Origin: an uncultured Clostridium sp. | GTDB lineage: Bacteria; Bacillota; Clostridia; Lachnospirales; Lachnospiraceae | Assembly: GCA_946553025.1 (NCBI GenBank) | Contig: CAMNRM010000013.1 | Coordinates: 24,767 to 88,766 of the forward strand | DNA length: 64,000 bases | Reading direction: 5' to 3' | Part shown: positions 42,097 to 49,652 of the stretch, piece by piece | Layout of the letters: every line of letters begins with the position of its first letter | How positions within the stretch are numbered: position 1 is the first letter of the stretch | Translations under genes and position numbers: made by a program | Notes under the pieces: model-generated | What the model was told of the DNA's origin: nothing | The model's input: the letters and a program-made list of their open reading frames with translations, nothing else | Database searches by the model: none

Positions 42097-42546
42097 ATGA
42101 AAATAATAGATGTAGAGAATATAAAAGATGCCAGTGTTTTTAGAAAAACACATACGGTAGATGGTATAACGTTTTTGAGTATAGATGAATGTAAAGTGGT
42201 ACTGGAAGCTTCAAATAATAATTTGGAAACGATAAAAAAATGGTTTGATTTAATAGGCGTTAAGTACGATGATATAAATATAAATAACGGAACATATATA
42301 ACATATTCAGTAAATAAAAATGTTTTGCAGTTGGCAGATTTGTCATCAGGGGAACGATATATATTGTATTTAATGGCGTGTAAAAGTTTAAATAAAAAAG
42401 TGATTGCAAATGGGCTGTTTGAAAGGTTATGTTCAAGGTTACAAAAGGTAGTATGTAATGAATTGGTGGATTATGATAATTTGATAGTGGTGTACTATAA
42501 CGATTTTCCGATAAAATTAAAGAACTATATAGTTAAGGAGCTATGA
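42097..42546 (+). CDS. Cassette B protein 1: ABC-signature half protein with degenerate Walker B
   Basis: 149 aa. Around residue 87, LADLSSGERYILYLMACK matches an ABC signature helix closely. It is followed by KKVIANGLFERLCSRLQKVV and NLIVVYYNDFP, which line up with the Walker B/D-loop and H-loop region of ABC ATPases, but with the catalytic Asp-Glu and His lost. There is no Walker A. It therefore looks like the C-terminal half of an ABC ATPase. The partner encoded four bases downstream has Walker A and B. Start has AAAGGAG. AT-rich codon use. Confidence 0.82.
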   Translation: MKIIDVENIKDASVFRKTHTVDGITFLSIDECKVVLEASNNNLETIKKWFDLIGVKYDDININNGTYITYSVNKNVLQLADLSSGERYILYLMACKSLNKKVIANGLFERLCSRLQKVVCNELVDYDNLIVVYYNDFPIKLKNYIVKEL

Positions 42547-42550
42547 CATA

Positions 42551-43096
42551 ATGAAGCAAAATATAACGCTTTTTGTAGGTGATAATGCAGTTGGAAAGAC
42601 AAGAAAATTAAAAAAAATCATAAAAGATTGTTTGAATAATGAAATAGAAGTTGTAAACAATGTGGTAGGTTATAGTACAGTTGAAAGCATAGAGATTGAT
42701 AATGAAAAGCTGGAATTGATAAGAAGAAGCAACAATAAATTATATAATCAGTTAAACAACCATGAATTAAATCTGAACACCAGGCAAATAAATCATATAA
42801 AAAAATTGTTTGATATTATCTGCTCGAAAGGAAAAGTATTAGTGCTAGATGAATTAGATGCAACACTAAGAACAAGGGACATTGTTTATATTGCCAGGGC
42901 AATATCATCTGTCAGAAGTTTGTGGGATAAGATTTTTGTTACAGGTCATCATTTGAATATAACAATGCTTTTTGTGGATTTTAATTCTGAAATGGAAGAA
43001 GAAGCGTATACACCTAATATACATTTGATTGGCGATAATATAGAGGATATACCAATAACGGAGGAACAGGCAAATGAATATTTGGATGCGATTTGA
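42551..43096 (+). CDS. Cassette B protein 2: small P-loop ATPase half
   Basis: 181 aa. Walker A FVGDNAVGKT at the N-terminus, Walker B KVLVLDELDATL and an H-loop-like FVTGHHLNI. At the place where an ABC signature should stand it reads LNLNTRQINHIKKLF, without LSGG. So it has what protein 1 lacks, and lacks what protein 1 has. The stop overlaps the start of protein 3 by 23 bases, showing tight coupling. Larger and better preserved in its Walker B than the copies A and C. Confidence 0.85.
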   Translation: MKQNITLFVGDNAVGKTRKLKKIIKDCLNNEIEVVNNVVGYSTVESIEIDNEKLELIRRSNNKLYNQLNNHELNLNTRQINHIKKLFDIICSKGKVLVLDELDATLRTRDIVYIARAISSVRSLWDKIFVTGHHLNITMLFVDFNSEMEEEAYTPNIHLIGDNIEDIPITEEQANEYLDAI

Positions 43097-43952
43097 GGAT
43101 AGTTATGGATGTGCAACTCTATTTCAGTATTCTAATAGCTTTTTGAATAGTGAAAAGTCAAATGTAAAAATAGATGATGGATTTGGTAATTCGGGAGTGT
43201 TTAGAATTGCAAAACGTGATGCAGAAAGATACGATTATATTATTGTTATATTTGATTTAGATGATAATAAAAACTATTCATTAACAAGTGAGAGCTTCTT
43301 AAATTCAATGGGTAAAAATATCCTTAAATCTGATCATACCATTAAGCCTCATTATTTGAATAAATTGATATTAGTTCCAATATTTTTTTGCTATGAAACG
43401 TTGTATTTATTTTTAGGACAGTTTCAGAATTTAATAAAAGATATTTATAAATTAGAAAAAACTGAACCAGTAAAATTGATTGAATTATATAAGAGTTACT
43501 ATGATTATAGTAAAATACATCCAGAAAGTATGTATGATATAGTAAAAGATTTAGATAAAATAAAAACGGAAATGTTACATATTCAAAATATGGAAAAACA
43601 AAAAGAAAATAAATTCTATCCTCAGCATTTTCATCGAGAGTATGGAAAGCAGTTAATGAAAATTTGCTTTAAAGAGGTGGTAGAGAAACATGGAGATAAA
43701 ATTTTAGTCAAAAAGGAAGAGGAATTATTTAAAGAATTACAAAGAATTACAAAAGGTTCTTTCGTAGATACATTTATTACTGATATAGGAAATAAAAATA
43801 TAAACAATGACAATTTTTACAAGCTATTAACAATTCAAAATGTAAATGAATTGAAGAATATGGTTTTAACAGAAGAGGCACTTAAAAATATATGTGAAAG
43901 ATTAGATGACTATAATTCAAGCATAAAAGGAAATAAAATTGACATTTGGTGA
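43074..43952 (+). CDS. Cassette B protein 3: TOPRIM/RloB-like putative effector
   Basis: 292 aa. Three motifs are shared with the cassette C protein: an N-terminal acidic strand IWMRFEDSYGC, a D-rich strand YIIVIFDLDDN, and PIFFCYETLYLFLGQF, resembling the SNPCFE-W-LL region of RloB-type abortive-infection proteins, whose TOPRIM-like fold uses Glu and Asp for metal. The helical Lys/Glu-rich C-terminus (about 155-290) is unassigned. Nuclease function is inferred from motif order only. It overlaps the next small ORF by 14 bases. Confidence 0.72.
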   Translation: MNIWMRFEDSYGCATLFQYSNSFLNSEKSNVKIDDGFGNSGVFRIAKRDAERYDYIIVIFDLDDNKNYSLTSESFLNSMGKNILKSDHTIKPHYLNKLILVPIFFCYETLYLFLGQFQNLIKDIYKLEKTEPVKLIELYKSYYDYSKIHPESMYDIVKDLDKIKTEMLHIQNMEKQKENKFYPQHFHREYGKQLMKICFKEVVEKHGDKILVKKEEELFKELQRITKGSFVDTFITDIGNKNINNDNFYKLLTIQNVNELKNMVLTEEALKNICERLDDYNSSIKGNKIDIW

Positions 43953-44130
43953 AGAATGGAGAGAAATTGTTTTAAGAGCACTTCATAAAATCAATACGGA
44001 GCAGAAAAACCCAGACTATTTACAAAGGTTTAGCTATGGGGGTAAAAGGTTTTGGGTAATAGTTGATTTTAAAGAAGGGGCAAAATTCAAACCATTTAGA
44101 GTGGGGCTGTTTGGTTTCAATGATAAATGA
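43939..44130 (+). CDS. Small basic protein between cassettes B and C
   Basis: 63 aa, TTG start preceded by AAGGA at suitable distance and overlapping the end of the effector gene. It reads EEWREIVLRALHKIN, FSYGGKRFWVIVDF and FKPFRVGLFGFND, a likely compact alpha-beta fold. No family recognised. Gene order suggests either a fourth member of cassette B or a linker gene of cassette C. Confidence 0.55.
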   Translation: MTFGEEWREIVLRALHKINTEQKNPDYLQRFSYGGKRFWVIVDFKEGAKFKPFRVGLFGFNDK

Positions 44131-44147
44131 GAAAAGGAGGTTGAAAT

Positions 44148-44600
44148 ATGGGCATTAATATATACACTCATTATGCAGATTTAGAATTAAAAGATATCTT
44201 GATTGATAATGATGCTTATTTTAATGAAAATATTTTATCATGTGATTTTGGTGAACTAGAATTAGAAGTGATGCAGAAAATAGATGAAGCTAGTATTATT
44301 GATAAAGAGCAGGGAACAATAAGAACACCACGAGGAATAACCTCTATAGATAAATTATCTACGGGATGTAAGACAATTTTAAATTATTTAAGTATCATAA
44401 AAAAAGCAGTATATGAATTTAAAGTAATAAATATAACCCAATGTGGTTGGAACGCATTAGAAGAAATATTTGAAATTGAGGAAGTAAAAAATAGCGGAAT
44501 TAGGTTCTTGTTATTGCATAAAGATAATTTACATTATTGTAAAGAAAGAGATTACGTAATAAATAATGATACGCATATAAAGAATTTATTGTTTATTTAG
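44148..44600 (+). CDS. Cassette C protein 1: ABC-signature half protein (DUF4869-like)
   Basis: 150 aa. INIYTHYADL and a later LSTGCKTILNYL, then KVINITQCGWNALEEIFEIEEV and FLLLHKDN, align by eye along the whole length with the copy A protein (VYTSEKF, LSSGTKTLLNII, IETCGGNALDFI). The order signature, Walker-B-like strand without Asp-Glu, D-loop-like NAL, H-loop-like LLHKDN is that of an ABC C-terminal half. AAAGGAGG precedes ATG 44148. Confidence 0.82.
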   Translation: MGINIYTHYADLELKDILIDNDAYFNENILSCDFGELELEVMQKIDEASIIDKEQGTIRTPRGITSIDKLSTGCKTILNYLSIIKKAVYEFKVINITQCGWNALEEIFEIEEVKNSGIRFLLLHKDNLHYCKERDYVINNDTHIKNLLFI

Positions 44601-44610
44601 GAGTGAAAAT

Positions 44611-45060
44611 ATGTTAAATGCTTATGACTGGGATACAAATACATTAGAAATTAAAGATAAATATAAAAATCATTTTATATTACAATTACGTGGAAATAGA
44701 AATATTATTAAGGGAGAAAGCGGAACAGGAAAGTCTTTTTTAAATGACTTTCTGTATAATGCAAAACATAATCGGAATATAAACAAACGATATAACACGG
44801 ATAATCTATTTATTTTAAATATGGATAATAAGTCTGAACTTGATAAAATAAAAGGAAAACTAATCATCATAGACAGAGCAGATTTGATTTTAACAGATGA
44901 TGATGTAGAAACTATAAATCAAGACCATGACAATAGATACTTACTTTTTGCAAGAGAACCATTAGGAATAGAATTGTCACCAAATCATCAGGCAGATTTA
45001 ATAACGGATAAGGGGATCACATTTTTAAAATATAGATTTAATGTGAAAGGCTGGTGTTGA
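44611..45060 (+). CDS. Cassette C protein 2: small P-loop ATPase half
   Basis: 149 aa. Walker A KGESGTGKSFL and Walker B KLIIIDRADLILTDDD. There is no LSGG-like signature. It aligns with the copy A protein (GFSGTGKT, RVVLFDNASLYLTD). The N-terminal NTLEIKDKYKNHFILQLRGN resembles the first strands of ABC domains before the P-loop. AGGAGTG precedes it, and its end overlaps protein 3 by seven bases. Confidence 0.82.
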   Translation: MLNAYDWDTNTLEIKDKYKNHFILQLRGNRNIIKGESGTGKSFLNDFLYNAKHNRNINKRYNTDNLFILNMDNKSELDKIKGKLIIIDRADLILTDDDVETINQDHDNRYLLFAREPLGIELSPNHQADLITDKGITFLKYRFNVKGWC

Positions 45061-45890
45061 TAGTGTTATATCTTATAACAGAGGATAGAACATCTGGTAG
45101 ACGCTTTTGGAAAAAATTATTTAGTGAGTTGTTAGGTGCTGATAAATATAGGCTGCTTCCATTTGATAAAAACAGTAAGGGCGAGGATGTAACAGGAAAT
45201 ACATCTTTAGATGCGCAGGTAAATAATGTATTAAAGCAAATAGAGATTAACGATAGTATATTTATTGCGTTTGATAATATAGGCAGTTCAAAACGGGTAA
45301 GTAGAATTACAGGAGAAAAGGCAGGTTTTGATTCAGGAGATTTTATCATAAGAACATTGGAAAAATGCAGTATTTTCAAGGTAAATGTGTATTTTACGCC
45401 ATATTATTGTTTTGAGGAATTATATTTATCATATGGTGGATTAGAAGAATTATATAAAGAAGATGGACGAGATAGAAATTTATTAAATGTTTTGGGCTAT
45501 GTAAAAAATCATATAAAAGATGGAACAGAATATTTTGATATTAATAATGAATATGTCAAATACATAATAGATATTAGAAAAGATGCAGGTAAAAATAAAG
45601 AGCATTTTGCAGATGCTTTGCTATATCATGCTACAGATAAGATTGAACATGGTTTATTTAGGATAAGCAAAGAAAATAAAAAGGATTGTATTTTAAAATG
45701 TTGGACTGAAACATGTGATGAACTTAGAAAAAACACAAAAGAATTATCTGCAAAAGGATTTTTCTGTAAGAATTGTAAATTTAGAATGAAGGATTCTAGT
45801 TCACTAAATAAACTGTTAGATGTGAATGACGATTCTCTATTTTGTGATAGTGTATTTACGTTAAGAGATATACAAAATGGTGTAGTATAA
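45054..45890 (+). CDS. Cassette C protein 3: TOPRIM/RloB-like putative effector
   Basis: 278 aa. LYLITEDRTSGRRFWKKLF supplies an acidic residue where TOPRIM/RloB proteins have theirs. DSIFIAFDNIGSS is the second acidic strand, and YFTPYYCFEELYLSYGGL matches the CFE-W-LL region of RloB. A C-terminal GFFCKNCKFRMKD may bind metal. The start is ambiguous (GTG 45054, TTG 45057 or GTG 45063, after AAAGG). A strong terminator 15 bases after the stop ends the B-C operon. Confidence 0.75.
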   Translation: MLIVLYLITEDRTSGRRFWKKLFSELLGADKYRLLPFDKNSKGEDVTGNTSLDAQVNNVLKQIEINDSIFIAFDNIGSSKRVSRITGEKAGFDSGDFIIRTLEKCSIFKVNVYFTPYYCFEELYLSYGGLEELYKEDGRDRNLLNVLGYVKNHIKDGTEYFDINNEYVKYIIDIRKDAGKNKEHFADALLYHATDKIEHGLFRISKENKKDCILKCWTETCDELRKNTKELSAKGFFCKNCKFRMKDSSSLNKLLDVNDDSLFCDSVFTLRDIQNGVV

Positions 45891-45905
45891 TTATTTTATC
45901 CATTT

Positions 45906-45937
45906 AAGCATTAAACATATTGTTTGATGCTTTTTTT
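45906..45937 (+). terminator. Terminator of the cassette operon
   Basis: AAGCATTAAAC pairs with GTTTGATGCTT around ATATT, with a seven-T tract. It isolates the cassette operon from the recombinase operon. The sequence 45938-46111 shows no confident gene. Confidence 0.92.
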
Positions 45938-46111
45938 GTGTGCTTATAGGAAAAATAGGATAGGAAGTTTGCGGAAAGAACAAAGGATATTTCTTATTAT
46001 TAGCATGAAGTTAAGGATAAAATCATAGGATAGTAAAAATTAAGCGTCCTGATAGTAGGAAGTACTATTTTTATTTTAATGGGAATCTACGTATTCAGGA
46101 GAAAGATTTTT

Positions 46112-46324
46112 ATGAAGAAAAACAGTTTAATGGAAAATGTAGAAGATATCAAAGGTGAGCGTTATCCTAAGCAAGCATTAAAAAAAGAATTTGAAGTAAG
46201 TTTACATTTTTCAGAGGAAGTTCAGAATAGTTCAGATATTTCTGGGGAATGGATATTGATTCTCAAAGATGTTTATATCAGACATTATCTGGAAGAAAGA
46301 AAAAGAGAGGAGAAAAACCGATGA
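46112..46324 (+). CDS. Small protein coupled to the recombinase
   Basis: 70 aa. ATG 46112 follows AGGAG at 46097-46101. Acidic-basic pattern with ENVEDIKGERYPKQALKKEF and a basic C-terminal helix IRHYLEERKREEK. The stop overlaps the recombinase start (ATGA). No family recognised. Small coupled genes ahead of large serine recombinases could be directionality or regulatory factors; this is only suggested by position. Confidence 0.6.
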   Translation: MKKNSLMENVEDIKGERYPKQALKKEFEVSLHFSEEVQNSSDISGEWILILKDVYIRHYLEERKREEKNR

Positions 46325-48081
46325 AAAAGAAGGTGATTTGTTTATATCGGGTAAGCACGAATAAACAGGTAAATAAAGAGGCAGATATCCCAGTGCAAAG
46401 GGAAACCTGTAGAGAATACATAAAACGTCATAATGAGCAATATGGTGATGAGTGGGAGTTTTACACAGAGATTCTGGAAGGTGGGGTAAGTGCCTATCAC
46501 AAGAATGTTGAAGAACGAGAAATACAGCAGGTGATTCAAATTGCGTCTGTTTATTCAGAAGAAAGCTTTGTATTACTTGCCTTTTATAGTGACAGGATAA
46601 GCAGGCAGGACATTAATGGAATAACGTTTATTGATAAATTATATCGTCTTGGGGTTGAAGTGTGGACGGTACAAGAGGGAATGTTAAAGATGGATTCGGA
46701 AACGGATCGCCTGATGATGTTTATTAAATTTTGGGGAAATAATAATGAAAGCAGAAAAACGGCGAATCGTGTATTTGCAGCCAGAAAGGTATTAACGGAA
46801 GCTGGTGCATGGACAGGTGGAACAGTTCCTTATGGCTATACGTTAGAGCCTACAGGGGAAATTAATAAAAAGGGAAAGGTGGTTAATGATCTAGTAAGAG
46901 AACCTAAGGAAAGTGCTGTGGTAAAAGAAATTTATCACAAATTGATTTATGATAACTTTACTCTTAATGGCATCATGGAAGAATTGAACAATTACGGGCT
47001 GAAAACGAAAAAGGGGTGTAAATGGAATACATCAACGATTAAAAATATCATTAAAAATCCTATCTATAAAGGCTATATTGCTTTTAATAAAACGACACAG
47101 CAGGGAGAAGAACATCAGAAAGCAACAGATAGGAACCAGTGGATTTTGGCGAAAGAAAGGAATCCAAATTATGTTATCGTGTCAGAAAGTGAATGGGAAA
47201 TGGCACAGGATATATTAGCCAAGAAATCAAGGGTATATCAGGCAAATTTAAGGGTGACGACAGATAAAACCTATAAGAGTCAGTTACTGCTTGCAGGACT
47301 GCTTGAATGCGGTTATTGTGGTACAACCATAAGCCCGGCCGTATCAAGTCAGTGGACGAGTGAGAAAAAGGATAAGAAAACTTACATTGAGTATTATCGC
47401 TGTAATCTAAGGGCAAAGGGGGCGAAACAGTGTAAGTCCAAGTCTTATATCAGTGCAAAGAAGCTGGAGAAGGCAGTTATGGAGCAGATATACGCATATT
47501 TGGATAGTTTACAGGAGATTGACTGTACGGCAGAGATTGAACGCATGATAAAAGAGGAAACTTGTGGAGATGCAGAAAAATTAAACTATTTATCAAAAGT
47601 ACATGAAGAGGCATTAAAAAAGAAAAAAGCACTGGAAGAAGAAATGATAAAGTCGATTATGGGGGACAGTGCATTGAGCAAAGAAAATATCAACATGGCT
47701 TTAGATAACCAGACAAAAGAGATAAAAGAGTTGGAAATAGAGATCGAAGAAACAAAAGAAATCATGGACACGAAGAATTTATCCATGAAAGAAATGACAG
47801 CGTTACAGGAATTGATACCCATATGGAGAGATGTATTTGATACGGCATCACTGAACATTAAAAAGCATTTACTATCCCTGCTCATCGAAAAGATTGCGGT
47901 TACAGGAAATAAGGTGGATATCCATTTTAAGATAAGAGCGGATCAGTTTTGGGATAAGGTGAAACAGCATGAAGATTTAGCCAGTGATACCATGAATTTA
48001 CAGAAAAAAGACGCAGCAGAAAAGTATATATCTTCTTATAAAGATGGGCGTTCCAACCTGCCCCATCATATCATGCCCTAA
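46321..48081 (+). CDS. Large serine recombinase (integrase of the element)
   Basis: 586 aa. Resolvase domain starts KKKVICLYRVSTNKQVN with Ser12 as nucleophile. Recombinase domain (about 165-300: GGTVPYGYTLEPTGEINKKG), zinc ribbon GLLECGYCGTTISP near 328, then a coiled coil (about 425-500). It should integrate and excise the element at GATGGGCGTTCC. The last 13 codons are the att core and host DNA, so the C-terminus of the integrated form differs from that of the circular form, which would run into YRYDKVYIYI and stop at 41701. Confidence 0.95.
   Translation: MKKKVICLYRVSTNKQVNKEADIPVQRETCREYIKRHNEQYGDEWEFYTEILEGGVSAYHKNVEEREIQQVIQIASVYSEESFVLLAFYSDRISRQDINGITFIDKLYRLGVEVWTVQEGMLKMDSETDRLMMFIKFWGNNNESRKTANRVFAARKVLTEAGAWTGGTVPYGYTLEPTGEINKKGKVVNDLVREPKESAVVKEIYHKLIYDNFTLNGIMEELNNYGLKTKKGCKWNTSTIKNIIKNPIYKGYIAFNKTTQQGEEHQKATDRNQWILAKERNPNYVIVSESEWEMAQDILAKKSRVYQANLRVTTDKTYKSQLLLAGLLECGYCGTTISPAVSSQWTSEKKDKKTYIEYYRCNLRAKGAKQCKSKSYISAKKLEKAVMEQIYAYLDSLQEIDCTAEIERMIKEETCGDAEKLNYLSKVHEEALKKKKALEEEMIKSIMGDSALSKENINMALDNQTKEIKELEIEIEETKEIMDTKNLSMKEMTALQELIPIWRDVFDTASLNIKKHLLSLLIEKIAVTGNKVDIHFKIRADQFWDKVKQHEDLASDTMNLQKKDAAEKYISSYKDGRSNLPHHIMP
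48043..48054 (+). repeat. Attachment-site core, right junction
   Basis: GATGGGCGTTCC identical to 41653-41664. Element sequence (TTATAAA) on its left, host M23 sequence (AACCTGCCCC) on its right. It lies inside the 3' end of the recombinase reading frame. Confidence 0.9.
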
Positions 48082-48831
48082 GTGCTGCCGTTTAAAGCCG
48101 TAGCTTCTTGCTGTGCCAAAATCATCAAAATCCGAATAAGGAAAACCGCTGGCGATAGGAGAGAAAGCTTTCAGACCATATTTTGTTACCCATACGGTAT
48201 CCTGCGTATTTTCCAAATCATCTGATTCCGGTGCCTGTTCTGCGGGGATTTCTTCGCGGAACGGGCCGACCATGCCGCCGAGTACAGCCGTGTAAGCTTC
48301 AAGATAATAGGGATAATATTTCATTTCTTTTGTCAGGTTTTCCATGGATTCGCCCTGCAGCAGTTTTTCTGCCAGGCTATCCATATCGGAAGCTTTATAA
48401 CGTGAAAAATCCCCGCCGTACCGTGCACCAAGATAGGCAAGCAGTTCAATCCAGTTTAAATGCGGGGTGGAAAGGCAGGTGTCTAAATCGAAGCGGAAGG
48501 CTTTGTCGAGGGCGTCTGCGGTTATGGTAAAATCCACCCATCGGATAAATTTCTTTTCCTGTGTATTTTCGGCGGAATCGGATGTTTTTGGTTTGCTTTC
48601 GGACTGCATGTTACCGGGTTCTTTTCCTGCATTTTTTCCCTGCTCTTCTTTTTTTCCCGGCTCTTCTTTTAATTCATAGAGGGAACTGTCGGCCTGGTTA
48701 AATAACGGATAGCGTTTGGTATAGGAGGAGAGAAGTGAAAGGCTTAAAAGTAAAAGCAGGGCAGCTTCAAGATAAAGAAAAAACCTGGGCGGGCCAGGTG
48801 GGGATGAAGCAGGGCGGCGGAATAAAAACAT
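48043..48831 (-). pseudogene. M23 peptidase, N-terminal half, interrupted by the element
   Basis: Starts MFLFRRPASS at ATG 48831 behind AAGGAG, with one membrane segment (about 16-36) and an extracellular Glu/Lys-rich linker (50-90). An unassigned domain (95-215) precedes the start of the M23 domain, RQHLGHDMMGQVGTPI, whose HxxxD is the first zinc motif. The frame then leaves the host gene at the att core. It completes as 399 aa with the 41242-41664 segment. A membrane-anchored cell-wall hydrolase, now disrupted. Confidence 0.92.
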
Positions 48832-48943
48832 AGGGTACTCCTTTCTTACAATCGCTGGAAATTGTATAAAACCTATCAAAATACTTATCCTATGTATATG
48901 AAAGGGATACCGATATTTATTCATTTGGGTTCTTGTGATGTGC

Positions 48944-49019
48944 AATTCTCGGTTTTGCTTATAATTCCCGGTTTTGCCTGCAATTCCCGGTTTTTCCTAT
49001 AATTTTCGGTTCGGCCTAT
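48944..49019. repeat. Four tandem 19-bp repeats
   Basis: Units start at 48944, 48963, 48982 and 49001 (pattern AATTCCCGGTTTTGCCTAT with variation), and a truncated fifth ends at 49030. The last unit contains the stop codon of the NusG-II gene. Lies between that gene and the M23 gene, upstream of the latter. Confidence 0.85.
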
Positions 49020-49390
49020 TCTTCGCCTATAATCCATACAAACATCAGATTCGGCAGGCAGGTGATGGAATCGCCGTCCATGGATTGTTTGCCCTGATAT
49101 ACACAGACTTTATCCGGGCAGGAAGCATCGGAACACCAGATTTCTCCGTCTTTAACAACCAGGTGGTTTGTTCCGTACCGTGCACCCTGGATGGTTACTT
49201 CCTGATCGCGGGATAAATCCAGTACCTGTACGACTTTTCCGTCAACACTGATTTCTGCACGAAGCGCAGGTGTGCGGTGGGTGAAATAATAGCCTGCACC
49301 CGATACGGCGCAGATCAGCAGTAAAATGATCAGCAGAATAAGATCATTTTTCTTCGTTTTCTGATGAAATAAACGGTCTGTTTTCGTCAT
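49016..49390 (-). CDS. NusG domain II-containing membrane protein
   Basis: 124 aa. One membrane segment (about 16-36), then an external NusG_II-like beta domain (RAEISVDGKVVQVLDLSRDQE, NHLVVKDGEIWCSDASCPDKVCVYQG, SITCLPNLMFVWI). The CSDASCPDKVC and C motif is typical; its cysteines may bind metal or form a disulfide. ATG 49390 follows GAGGAG. Such proteins often stand near FMN-binding/Rnf-type redox genes, and here a flavoprotein lies divergently 260 bases away. Confidence 0.85.
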   Translation of the reverse strand: MTKTDRLFHQKTKKNDLILLIILLLICAVSGAGYYFTHRTPALRAEISVDGKVVQVLDLSRDQEVTIQGARYGTNHLVVKDGEIWCSDASCPDKVCVYQGKQSMDGDSITCLPNLMFVWIIGEE

Positions 49391-49652
49391 AAGAATCTCC
49401 TCTAACCTCAATAAAGCAGGAATTTAATATGCAATAAAAAATTGGATGAATAAGGATGAATAAGCAGCGGCTTAAGGTAACATTATAGCGCCAAAGGAAA
49501 GGTAAAGCAAGGGCTATCATGATAATTACAGAAATTTTGCATAGGAAATCTGGCAAAATTAACAAAAAAATCAGAAAGTTGCTTTCAATATTGACAGAAA
49601 AATAGCAAAGATATAAAATAGTAGACAAATACAAGAAAGAGGGAGGAAGATT

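Larger units (their letters stand above)
41653..48054 (+). mobile_element. 6.4 kb serine-recombinase integrative element in an M23 peptidase gene
   Basis: Bounded by direct copies of GATGGGCGTTCC (41653-41664 and 48043-48054). Left to right: a remnant of a small resolvase, cassette B, a small ORF, cassette C, a terminator, a small coupled ORF and a large serine recombinase. The interior is markedly more AT-rich than the chromosome on both sides. There are no replication, conjugation or phage structural genes, so it is a minimal integrative element. Removal with one core kept restores the host peptidase frame, which proves the boundaries. Confidence 0.93.

Noticed and set aside
42551..43096. 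Complete stand-alone ABC ATPase
   Set aside because: No LSGG-type signature anywhere in the 181 residues, and the length is too short for the helical subdomain plus signature.
41653..48054. Prophage or conjugative element
   Set aside because: No capsid, tail, replication, relaxase or type IV secretion genes in the 6.4 kb; only recombinase and cargo.
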